Position numbers and translations under genes: made by a program. Under the pieces are notes generated by a model. That model was not told the DNA's origin and did no database searches. It was given only the letters and a program-made list of their open reading frames with translations. Below are positions 50,901 to 59,140 of a stretch of 64,000 bases of DNA, in pieces. The stretch's first letter is position 1, and each line of letters begins with the position of its first letter. Source of the stretch: Strigamia acuminata (taxonomy: Eukaryota > Arthropoda > Chilopoda > Geophilomorpha > Linotaeniidae); contig OX442318.1 in the NCBI GenBank assembly GCA_949358305.1, positions 12,320,517 to 12,384,516 of the forward strand, written 5' to 3'.

Positions 50901-52193
50901 GAATTCTCCGATTTCTCGCAGAATTTCCTCAATTGTTGGCATTTGAGGTGGGTTGTACTTAGTATGTGTATTGATGGGGCGAAAATCAATGCACAAGCGT
51001 GGGTCGTTTCCTGGTCGCATGACTAGGACTGGCCGCATTCCGTAATCGCCTTCAGCTTTGACGACTACGCCTTTGTCAATCATGTCTTGACAAAGTTGTC
51101 TGATTATTTCCCTTTTTTGAGGGTTTATGCTCTTAAAGGGGACACGGATGGGTTTCTCCGTGTCAAGCTCAATTTTGTGCTTAACCAGGTGTGTTTTACC
51201 TGGATCTTTAGAAATAATCCTTTTATGTTTGGATAACATCTTTTCTAATAATTTGGATTGCTCCAAATTTAAGTTAGCTTCTTCGACTAACTTTTGGATG
51301 AAATTCTCTTCATCAATTTTGCCTTGAGTTACACTTGCAGCGTAAGCTTTTGCAAAGGTCATAAATGAGGAATCGGGTTCCTCTATTTTCTCCAAATAAC
51401 GATCCAGCAACGCTTGTGGAATGTAGGGTAAATCTGCATCCATAGGTTGCGTGAAATTCCAAGACATCGTCTGTGGATTAGGTTGGATTTTTAATTTATT
51501 CATAAAATCGCAACCCAATAGTACCATTGGATACTTATTTGGTATTACGATGAACGGATGACGTAACGTGCCATGTGTCCATCGAAATGAAAGATGGATG
51601 GTTCCATCTGGAGTGACTTCTTCACTTGCCGTCGTAACTCTGACACCAGGTCCGATAGGTCGTAGATATTTTTCTAGACCTAATTGATTAATAACTGAAG
51701 TGGCTAGGAAGCTTTTATTTGCTCCTGAGTCCAACATTCCGGTTATTACACCTTTTAACGTTTCTAACTTTAACGTCGGAAGGTCTTGGCTGTTTGGTAT
51801 TCCAGCCACTTTGCACTCAAACTTGCGCAATTTATGAGGAATTGTAATTGGAGGCTCCAAAGGCAATTCATCTAATAACTCATTGGTATCAAGAGTTGTA
51901 GTTGCAAATAACTTAATGCATTCCTCAATTCCAGGTGTCTCTGGAACTGAGCTTGGTCTATCGTCTTTAACTTCGACTTTATCTTGAATATTGGAAGTGT
52001 CTTCTTCAGTCGGGGTTTCGCCGACAATCTCCTTTTTTACATCAAGAGATCCTTTTTCTTTTAGTTCTGTTTGACGAATTAATTCATCAATAACTTCTCC
52101 AACATCTTCCATTATCTTCAGATTTTCATTCTCTGATTCCGATTTCGGAGGTGACGCAGCGTCCACTAGACCTGATGGATCTGCGTCTACAAG
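47940..52193 (-). CDS. Pol polyprotein: protease, RT, RNase H, integrase
   Basis: Expressed as a -1 frameshift fusion to Gag. The frame has no ATG at its start, and the first GTG is at 52166. Residues below count from that GTG (1408 aa). Protease active site is DSGA at 146-149. Reverse transcriptase spans about 335-540, with catalytic D429 and YLDD at 491-494. RNase H is about 632-757 with D640, E683 and D710. The integrase zinc finger is H949, H954, C984, C987. The catalytic triad is D1015, D1074 and E1109 with 34 residues between the last two. The GPY/F motif is at 1252-1254. An acidic/lysine-rich tail follows and ends with YNLRSR, a phrase common at the end of Gypsy polyproteins. No stops or missing catalytic residues were found. 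No chromodomain is visible. Confidence 0.95.
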   Translation of the reverse strand, partial: LVDADPSGLVDAASPPKSESENENLKIMEDVGEVIDELIRQTELKEKGSLDVKKEIVGETPTEEDTSNIQDKVEVKDDRPSSVPETPGIEECIKLFATTTLDTNELLDELPLEPPITIPHKLRKFECKVAGIPNSQDLPTLKLETLKGVITGMLDSGANKSFLATSVINQLGLEKYLRPIGPGVRVTTASEEVTPDGTIHLSFRWTHGTLRHPFIVIPNKYPMVLLGCDFMNKLKIQPNPQTMSWNFTQPMDADLPYIPQALLDRYLEKIEEPDSSFMTFAKAYAASVTQGKIDEENFIQKLVEEANLNLEQSKLLEKMLSKHKRIISKDPGKTHLVKHKIELDTEKPIRVPFKSINPQKREIIRQLCQDMIDKGVVVKAEGDYGMRPVLVMRPGNDPRLCIDFRPINTHTKYNPPQMPTIEEILREIGEFEWVSTIDLTKGYWQIELRPEDREKTAFWSPMGRLMFLVMPFGLVNAPTTFQELMEKVLGDVYRKFAWAYLDDIIVVSKSFEEHIKHLDIVFKKLAEANLHAHPGKTHLCRKELIFLGYKVGVEGLAVDPKKVAAITQFPAPTNLKELQRFLGMVNFFHRLIKNLATVAEPLRPLLKKDAEFDWELHHQAAFDAIKDLLTNAETMKMPDLYMPFIVHTDASKQGLGAALTQKKIVDGQEVEMPCVYASRSLQPAEKNYTVTELECLAVVWGLRKFRPYLEYTTFTVQTDHQALKWLMSLSDPSGRLARWQMELMAYSFEIQYVKGPLNVIADALSRAPVSAPDEPEDDGDNDDLLSYCPSPCRSWQMGKLNELPKSIIVNDDDQALINFCINMHDPSGTPDVELRAMMAKKFELPTTNVLIKAFAAKIAKQLECDPPTRDDIIAAQKADEFCQHIRNYLLNKQYPSYIVTRLQRRNFERHASTYLIEEDMLLHYHPTSTDELGEDGRALKVVVPRKLIYKIIRLMHGHPLSGHPGIARTMYRTRRVYTWKGMKRDITRFIQHCQGCQACKPRSKTEIEGAQIGPFGPFDCLSVDLSGPKPRTRKNNTHICVIVDVATHWPELFPMCNPTAIKVANTIYHLSMTFGFPRQIISDNGPQFRSQVYKEFCKKFDMSRTPTSIYHPQSNPVERTNRDIKYLVSIYLDIHDQWDEYLREFAFSLRTTVTRGRDYSPAFLNFFRELRIPWDPRIPEGILVIDPKNPHLYVQKLETIIAETYQHMMSHVLDLRRRVEAEKSDKKFDNFRQNDLVWRESHILSNAAKGIAAGISPKRNGPYVIIKRLQGGAFQLRRLSDNKIYPAVHGTELMPYFPVFNQEIWLEGEEVGQKTKNIVNTLDDAKLSKIPVENTESSKKSKLKNNEVDEINQRLENVSLDENLEKEMFLEKEKISNNEVYNSSDIGDDADDNLNKLDCTSRKSKYNLRSRVPRAKT

Positions 52194-52199
52194 TTTTTT
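52153..52199 (-). promoter_or_regulatory. -1 ribosomal frameshift signal, gag to pol
   Basis: The heptamer A AAA AAC (52199 down to 52193) is in the gag frame and fits X XXY YYZ. One codon (TTG) separates it from the gag stop TAG. After a 5-nt spacer, GACGCAG (52187-52181) can pair perfectly with CTGCGTC (52159-52153). Inside the 21-nt loop CCAT and GTGG can pair as well. The -1 frame is open from 52208 and runs into pol, so a slip here yields Gag-Pol. Pairing was assessed by eye. Confidence 0.9.
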
Positions 52200-55100
52200 C
52201 GAAACATGTCAGTTATGATCTTGACTGCTTTTTCAAACTCAGCTGTTGACACTGGTTTGTCCTTTTTAGAGGAAGGGCAGTCTTTTTGCCAATGCCCTAA
52301 TTTTTTGCATAAATTGCATGGATCAGTGGCAGGCGATTTCTTTTTCGTTGCTGCTGGCGAGGCAGAACGAGAACGAGCGTCAGACCGGCGCTCTGGCGAC
52401 ACCGCAGGTGACTTTGAATTCCTTTCGGTATTCACCTTTGATGCGTCAAATGAAACATTTTTTGGTTTCATCCTTGGCTTCCATTTGCCCGCAACGGGGT
52501 TATTTTTTGCTAACAACGCCGCTGCTTTGGCCAATAAAGCCATCGTCTCGTCTCCTGTTTCCTCCTCCTCTTCAGCTTCTTCAGCTTCAGACGACGGAGT
52601 TTCAGCTCCAGTTATATTTGCGTGTAACTTAGGGACTGAATGAGGATTTTTGACGTCCTTTTTGGAAGATTCTTTTTTCGAACTCTTCTCATCCACTTCG
52701 TCTAGAAAGTCTTCGTAACTAGGTGGCTGCAACAATTTCAAACCATTAAAGGTTTCATTGTTTTGCTCAGCGAGTCTTTTCTCTCGCTTTAAGTACGCTG
52801 ACCTTTCGGCTTCTGTAAGATAAGCTTTGTACTTTTCGTCAATGCGCAATTGATTGACTTCCATGAATTCGTTTAACTCGGAGAATTTCCCCGGGTCGGG
52901 AGCGTCCGACATCATCAGAATATTTTTACTATATTCTGTGAGGCCAGCTCTAAACTGATCATCTGCTGTTGCATCAGTAACAGCATGTGGCATTCTGCCA
53001 AGCAGATTCTCTGCTCTTAGCATGTACGAATGTAAGCTTTCGCCTTTTCGTTGCTTAAGACATCTCCAGAGCGTTTTGATGTCTTCGCTCGATTCACCAA
53101 ATTTAAACATAAATTGTTTAACGAAGTCATCCCACTTCGTGAAGTCTTTCCTGCGAAACCACTCCTTGACACCGCCAACTAGTATTCTTGGTACTAGATG
53201 GGCCAATGCACCTTCACAGCTAAAACTGTGAACTTTGCCTAGTTCGAATATTTCCAGCAAGAGGTTTGACCCTGCTTGCCAATTTCCATTATAGGCATGT
53301 GGGATAACTCGATCCCATCTAATGAACTTTTCATCTGTTGTTTGATGAGTCCATTTATCAGAAGTAAATTCACTTATTTTTTGCAAAATAATTTTATCCC
53401 TTCTGCTTTTTCGCTGTTGTTGAGCATTTTGCCTCAACAACTGGTCAATCTCATCTTTCGTGTAGAAATCGGGTCTTTGAGTTCTACTACGTGTTCTGTG
53501 ACGAGATCGCCCTCTCACACTGGGACGTGAGGAATCTGTATCTGACGCAGATTCATGATTCGGATTTGGCGGCGGATCAGGGTCCGGAGGATCGTCGCCA
53601 TCTGGCGGACGACGGTCTCCATTTGGTGGTCCCCTTCCATTTCGATTGCCATTCGAATTGTGGTCACGTGAGTGGCCACCTCCATGTCCATCTGAACTAT
53701 CTCCACCTGGTGGGTCACCACCTGGCGGATTTCCACGGTATCTCGGCCCATCACGGATGTCGTTATGACAATCTCGTTTTGGTGAGCCTTCTCGCGGATT
53801 ATCGTGTGACCGTCCACGATCGTGTGGTTTCTCACGTTCTTTATTCTTTTTCTCTAGCATTCCGATTAATCGGTCGCTATTGCTAAAGAATCGATCCGAA
53901 TCTTGCGTAACTTTTGGGGAATGATATTCGGTCGGGTCTGGTTGTCGCTTTCGCTTTTTGCGACTGTGATGACTGTTACGGCTTCCACGACTACTGCGTG
54001 AGTCATCACTGTCAGTCCAACTTGATTGTCGACTGACTTTTGGTTTAGCTGATGTTAAATCAATCAACTCAGGTGATTTGGAAGCACCTTTTTGCAAAAC
54101 TGGGGCTGGCTTTGCAAAATTATCTTCGCCACAAACGTCTTGTACTTTTTGTACTACTACTGCAAAGTTCTCTTGTACCGTCAATAGATCTGCGCGAAGA
54201 ATTTCGTTTTCACGAGCTTGCGCAGCTAAGTCGGCACGTAATAACTGCTCTGCAGTACTTTGACTTTTGGCGGCTAGACCAGCATCAATTACGGACTGCT
54301 GTCGAGCGAGAAATACTTCGTTTTCTCGTTGTGCTAATCTCTTAGCTCTTGCTGCTTGCTCTGCAGCATGATTCTCGTAATTTCGAGAAGTGGAGGGAAT
54401 TACTTCCCTCGCTCGAACTGGGGCGGTTAGTTCGGCAGTCATTAAATTTGTGTTGGCTTCTCGCAAATTTGCGTTGGCCAATCTCAAATTTTCATTAGCA
54501 ATTTCTAAATCTTTTTGGGCTTGATTTAGTTGCTCGAGCCTTTGTTGTTGCTCTTCGTCAGTAATTAGCCAGGAAGCTTTTTCCTGTTCTAATTGTAACA
54601 ACTTAACATGGTCATTCGCACGTTGTTGTTTTAGTTCGGCATTTTGCTGATGCATTTCTGCATGCATTCGCTCGAACTCTGCTTGCAAGCTTGTTCTGAC
54701 GATTTCAACGTCCTTTTGGCTTTGTTTGCGAACCATAGCTTTGTGGATTTGTTCCACAGTCATTTCGCTAGTGACTTTTACTCCCTCGAGCCTAGCTTGC
54801 TCACGGAGTGCGTCCATCATGGTAACACGCACGGGAGAATGAGAAACTTCCATATTGGAGTTCTCAGAATCTTGCTGTGCTGCACCTTGAACCGGTGATG
54901 AATTCAGCGAGTGCTCTGCACTTGATGATTGAATTCGTAAATTCAAATCATCGTTTTGCGACTTGGAACGGCCACTTCCAGTTGGATTGTTTAAGTCCAA
55001 CTGGCCGCTTGGCGGGGATGGCTTTTGTCGCTCCAACGCTTGCGTGAATTCATTCACGATTAACTGTGCCGAGTTACAGTTAGCTGTTTGATCCATAGTT

Positions 55101-55210
55101 TCAAACAGTTCTTGTGACTCAGTCACTTCTTGATCCACGGCTGGTAGATCGATCGCCACTCGTCTCTTCGCTGGTCTGCCTCTCGGTCTCTTTTCTGAAG
55201 GAGTCGCCAT
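52187..55210 (-). CDS. Gag polyprotein (1007 aa)
   Basis: Structural protein of the retrotransposon particle. The ATG lies 111 nt inside the 5' LTR. Residues 7-17 form an AT-hook (PRGRP core in a basic run). Residues 155-345 are Q/E/A/L-rich and read as a long coiled coil. SPELIDLTS (380-388) resembles a SUMO-interacting motif. A basic RKKRKR run (417-422) could be a nuclear localisation signal. Residues 440-580 are G/P/D/R-rich and disordered. Residues 605-800 match the retrotransposon Gag (capsid) pattern, including WFRRKDF..WDDF. PPSY (829-832) is a PPxY motif. The zinc knuckle is C965-C968-H973-C978. At 1007 aa it is much longer than typical Gypsy Gags; the extra length is the N-terminal half. 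The stop TAG follows the frameshift site by one codon. Confidence 0.92.
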   Translation of the reverse strand: MATPSEKRPRGRPAKRRVAIDLPAVDQEVTESQELFETMDQTANCNSAQLIVNEFTQALERQKPSPPSGQLDLNNPTGSGRSKSQNDDLNLRIQSSSAEHSLNSSPVQGAAQQDSENSNMEVSHSPVRVTMMDALREQARLEGVKVTSEMTVEQIHKAMVRKQSQKDVEIVRTSLQAEFERMHAEMHQQNAELKQQRANDHVKLLQLEQEKASWLITDEEQQQRLEQLNQAQKDLEIANENLRLANANLREANTNLMTAELTAPVRAREVIPSTSRNYENHAAEQAARAKRLAQRENEVFLARQQSVIDAGLAAKSQSTAEQLLRADLAAQARENEILRADLLTVQENFAVVVQKVQDVCGEDNFAKPAPVLQKGASKSPELIDLTSAKPKVSRQSSWTDSDDSRSSRGSRNSHHSRKKRKRQPDPTEYHSPKVTQDSDRFFSNSDRLIGMLEKKNKEREKPHDRGRSHDNPREGSPKRDCHNDIRDGPRYRGNPPGGDPPGGDSSDGHGGGHSRDHNSNGNRNGRGPPNGDRRPPDGDDPPDPDPPPNPNHESASDTDSSRPSVRGRSRHRTRSRTQRPDFYTKDEIDQLLRQNAQQQRKSRRDKIILQKISEFTSDKWTHQTTDEKFIRWDRVIPHAYNGNWQAGSNLLLEIFELGKVHSFSCEGALAHLVPRILVGGVKEWFRRKDFTKWDDFVKQFMFKFGESSEDIKTLWRCLKQRKGESLHSYMLRAENLLGRMPHAVTDATADDQFRAGLTEYSKNILMMSDAPDPGKFSELNEFMEVNQLRIDEKYKAYLTEAERSAYLKREKRLAEQNNETFNGLKLLQPPSYEDFLDEVDEKSSKKESSKKDVKNPHSVPKLHANITGAETPSSEAEEAEEEEETGDETMALLAKAAALLAKNNPVAGKWKPRMKPKNVSFDASKVNTERNSKSPAVSPERRSDARSRSASPAATKKKSPATDPCNLCKKLGHWQKDCPSSKKDKPVSTAEFEKAVKIITDMFRKNL

Positions 55211-55301
55211 TTTTCAATGAGGATTTAGAAAGGATAGAGAAGAAAGATAAGCAAGATAAAAATGGCGGGTAAATTTTAACTAACAAAGTTATACAATGAC
55301 T

Positions 55302-55319
55302 ATCCCGGACGGGCCCCCA
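55302..55319 (-). other. Primer binding site, tRNA-Pro type
   Basis: TGGGGGCCCGTCCGGGAT starts two bases inside the 5' LTR (CG spacer). It differs at one position from the sequence complementary to the 3' end of eukaryotic tRNA-Pro, where TGGGGGCTCGTCCGGGAT is expected. Minus-strand DNA synthesis would be primed here. The mismatch could be original or could reflect a host tRNA-Pro variant. Confidence 0.85.
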
Positions 55320-55321
55320 CG

Positions 55322-56280
55322 TGCTGCGATCCGGGTTTTTATCCACTTAATTTCTAATAAATTAAGCAGAAACCGCAGGTGAATGCTTTACAAGACTTAT
55401 ATCGCGGCCGAAACTTGTCTAGGGTTAAGTTTACGGAAATAGGAATAAAAAGACAGTTTATTATGGTAATAAAAATCACACAAATGTTTTATTCGATAAA
55501 TTACAATATATACTAATTATGATTATGAATATCACAGAATAAAATGAGCGGGAAACAATGAAACAAAGGAAGGGCTTGCAACGACTGTTGCAAGCTACAA
55601 AGCGTCAGAAATGGCGCTTAAACAACTTGAAGTTGTTAGGCGAAGGCAAATTGTCTTCGTTCTACGAACTCACGAACGATGGTCGAAGACGATGGTTCTC
55701 GTGGGCTCCTTCTACGGCTCGTGCGACGGCTCGGCGGCGGTGGTTGACGGCTGTAGGCGTCCGGCTTTCGTACGATGGCGGTGGCTGTCGTTCGCGCAAC
55801 AGCGACGGCGATGGTTCACGATCGTCGGGAATCTTCTCTTCTCGATTGCTGGAATTAGCGACGGCTAATTCAAGCAGGATTGCTGGCTTTGTGCGTTTGA
55901 TACACAAAGATAGCAGGTGAAACTGAGTTACAACGGTCCTCTATCAATACTTTTCTTTCAGGAGCAAAAGCAGTGATGTTGAGGTTGTTGTTGTATTTTT
56001 CAGAGTCCCGATTTGAGCCAAGACGCGAGCCCAGCACGCTTCAATATTGCGCAGAAAACCTGCGCACTTAGCTCAAATGGGTGCAACTAGTGGTTATTAC
56101 ACCATATTGCACCATAACGGCTAATAACCGTTTTCACCCCGGACAACCTGGGGTGATATGTGCCTAGAGAGGATTTCTCCCCTCGGTCACATGATCTGAC
56201 TTGGCGTGTGCCACAGTCAAATTAATTAGAAGATAATTAATTTAATCTTCTAAGTTGGTGAATATTTTGAGATCACCACA
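55322..56280 (-). repeat. 5' LTR
   Basis: Second 959-bp LTR, upstream of gag in element orientation. A TATA-like stretch (TATATA at 55507-55512 on either strand) lies upstream of AATAAA signals (minus strand, 55488-55493 and 55458-55463) and may mark the U3/R part. This assignment is inferred. The CpG-rich block at about 55655-55900 would be in U3 and contains an 81-codon sense frame (55662-55907) of unknown meaning. Confidence 0.95.
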
Positions 56281-56284
56281 AACT
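56281..56284. other. Target-site duplication AACT (right)
   Basis: Partner of 43943-43946. A 5-bp reading (AACTT) is also possible if the LTR is taken to lack its terminal T. Confidence 0.85.
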
Positions 56285-56365
56285 TAGTTTTTTTATTTAC
56301 TAGTTAAGTATCCGTTATAACAAAAAGTTCGTTATATCACGGTTTGTTATAGAGAGGTTCGACTG

Positions 56366-58900
56366 TAATTGTGTTTATTGCCGCCGCCTAGGCTTTGTCA
56401 CCTCCAACAACTGAAGCCTGTAAAAGAGGCAAAACAGATATTGTATACAATGATACATGTTAATAATTATTGTATAAGGTAAGTTAACTTTCTTATCATT
56501 AAGAACCGACAGTACGATCACTTAATGTTTCTTTTATCAACCATAATTAATAATAGTAGTTAGCACTATTAGTTGGTAGGTAAAGTAAGCATTGGGCGCT
56601 TTAAAGTGTTGATGTATATGCATGAACATTAAACAGTAAAGTTGTCATGCCATCCAAACAAATAAAGCCGTTGTGCACATACATTAATCACTTGCGGTTG
56701 TGTCTTCCTTTCCATCTGTCTCTGTGACGGCTAGACTTCCATTTCCTAGAGTTGGAGAGCACAGAGGATTCTCTCGATCCGTCTGACTACAATCAGGGCT
56801 GTGATTTCCAGGGGTAATCAGTAATCACTATCACAGTGTTTTTTTACCTTTTCGGAGCCCGAAACCATCAACCAACGATAACATGGACAAGTATCCGTGT
56901 GTTATTTCCTATTGATTCGTTGTTCTGTACACTGATTGGATGACAGCAATCATGTGTAATGCATTGCTTGCCAACTAAGCATGTTTGTTACCTGTTGTCA
57001 TCCCAGAATACTCTAGGTGGGTTGAGTCGTCAATAAACTCACAGTGACATCACTAACCAATGGATAAGAAGTTGAATTGAACCAGAAAGAGGTTAAGACC
57101 AAGAACAGTTTGCGAGAACTGAGGATGCACTCTGACCGAGAGACAGGGGAGTTGTTATAGTCAACGAGCTGAATGGACATGCTGAACTGATGACCCGGTT
57201 CACTGGCCAGTGAGGTAAACCTGTGGCCATCTCACAGGATAATCGATGCATAAGTTGAAAGAGAAAACTACTGAGCAAACCGACCACACCGACCATTCCA
57301 TTGAAACATGGACAGAGGGCTGCTTTCTCAATGGTGCGTGTAAAGGAGCACCCAACTTTTTTTTTTTATTCTAAGTACCCCAAGGGGTCAGAGCCAGCTG
57401 TTGAACCCAGATTCAACGTTTGCCGGACGGATGCATTACCAATTTCTACATTCTCAACATTTCTTGACTTCACAATTAAAATTTTCTGGCAGGGGGCCTC
57501 CACGATTCGTTTGCCCCTGGGGCATCCACCATTCTCATGTTTTGAACCACTTTTGTAAAAGTTGCGACTTTCAGAAACTTTAGAAGTTAAAAAATAAGTA
57601 GAAATGTTTTTTTTTGGGACAAATTAGTCAAATAATAACATCGGAAACATATTTCATAATTATAACACATTTAACAAAATGCATTATCATTTGCAAACCA
57701 ATAGGTTGTACTACCCGCACCCATGTGTATTGGGCCGCTTGTATTTTTTGATGTTAAAAAAAATAAAATCGTAAAATTCGAACCCTAAAAAATGTTTTTA
57801 ATCAAAAAAAATAAATAAATGCAACTTATAGAACAAACATTGGGCTTTTTTTTTATTACTGTTTAAACCCATGTTAAAACTTAAAATACACTTAAACTAA
57901 AATTGTTATTTTTATTTTTGAATGCAGCTAGTGAATTAGAGCAAGTTGTTCGCTTTAATGTAGAGAATTTTAGTCCCTGAGAACGTGATGTAAAGTTGCA
58001 CAACATTTGACTGTCAATCAGTAATTTCTTTTTTCTTTTCGTTTTTATTATATTTATAGGAGACATTCAAGTCAAGGAGATATTTTTTCATTCAAAATGC
58101 CAAGTGTTAAGATAAATTTGCGATGTAACCACAGTTTCATCCCAGTTTTAAATAAACAAGGGTTTGGCTACAGAATAAAGAAAGAAAGAAAAAAAAAAGA
58201 CGATTTATCTTCATGTTGTTTATTCCTACAGCAAAACATAAAAGCCAACACAAACAAGACGTATGAAACCGACGGCTTTGCATAACTGCTTTATTGATCC
58301 CATCCAAACAAATGTTTCAATTTTCATTCTTAATTTTTCGATTAACTTTAAAACGCAAACAATTTGCAACAACTTTTCACAAACTAAAAAATAAATTTAA
58401 AAACAAAAATATAAACAATAAAAATGGAGTAATAGAAGTAAAGTCACATTTCACCCACAGCCAACGCCCCAAAATGTAAATTCCAATGACCTTAATCTGC
58501 ATTATACACAATTTTCCACTTCATAAACATGTGCACCAAGAACTGTTGCCATTATACAGGTGAAGCATCCCATCGTAACCCCTACTCTAGGCTATGTGCT
58601 CAATTTGCCCTTTTCATCATTATTTTAGCAAAGAAAATCATAAAAAAAAAATGAAAAACTTATTGCACATCGCTATATCCTCAGGATCCCCGAGTTCTTC
58701 CCGTTAATTTTATACCTACTTCTTGTCTCGAGCAACCGAAACAAAAATTACTTGTGGTGTTATATAATAGGTGCGTTAAATTGGTTACGGTACGCAAATA
58801 CTTAAAGTCGACCAAAATTAGGGTGCGTCTTATGGTCCGAAGTGCGACTTATAGTCCGGACTTACAGTATGTACTTTAGTGTATTTTGTGCTTTTGGATT
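56366..58900. other. Unassigned DNA
   Basis: No gene is recognised. Phrases at 58825-58868 (GTGCGTCTTATGGTCC, GCGACTTATAGTCCGGA) resemble repeat termini but have no defined partner. Confidence 0.4.
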
Positions 58901-59140
58901 CCCAGGTAAAAAAAAATCTGCAGAATTCTGCAGAAAATTTGCCTGTCGAAAAAATTCTGCAGAAAATCTTTTTTCTCTGTAGAATCCTGCAGAAAATCTT
59001 TTTTCTCTGCAGAATCCTGAGAAAAATTGCCAACCAAAAATATTATGCAGAAAGGTTAACATTTTTCTGCAGCATTCTGCAGAATATTGTAATTTTTTCT
59101 GCAGAGCATGCAGAATTCTGCAGAACCTTTTTCTCCTGGG
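58901..59140. mobile_element. Inverted-repeat element full of CTGCAG sites
   Basis: Left end CCCAGGTAAAAAAAAATCTG and right end the inverse of CCCAGGAGAAAAAGGTTCTG, each followed inward by CAGAATTCTGCAG. The interior is a string of TTCTGCAGAAAATCTTTTTT-like units. No target duplication is obvious and there is no coding frame. Confidence 0.65.

Larger units (their letters stand above)
43947..56280 (-). mobile_element. Complete Ty3/Gypsy LTR retrotransposon, 12,334 bp
   Basis: Two 959-bp LTRs, each with the TG...CA rule, enclose 10,416 bp. AACT flanks both ends (43943-43946 and 56281-56284). Order on the minus strand is 5' LTR, primer binding site, gag, -1 frameshift, pol, spliced third gene, polypurine tract, 3' LTR. 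RNase H precedes integrase and the integrase is followed by a GPY/F motif, which is the Ty3/Gypsy (Metaviridae) order. All catalytic residues I checked are present and no frame is broken, so it is plausibly active. At over 12 kb it is large for the group, mainly because of the 1007-aa Gag and the extra gene. Confidence 0.97.
43653..56365. mobile_element. Pogo-like MITE split by nested insertions
   Basis: Left part 43653-43801 starts CAGTCGAGCGTAGTTATAAC after TA. Right part 56304-56365 ends GAGAGGTTCGACTG before TA. Joined, the halves match the uninterrupted copy at 3181-3346 in reverse orientation, where the GCCATTTTTAAGTAT junction is intact. Everything from 43802 to 56303 was inserted at the TTAA in that junction. 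The left part also has an internal duplication of a GATCGCAAGGCATCGTTATA block. Confidence 0.8.

Noticed and set aside
48001-55210. Numerous plus-strand frames opposite gag and pol
   Set aside because: They are antisense shadows of intact minus-strand coding frames and have no domains of their own.
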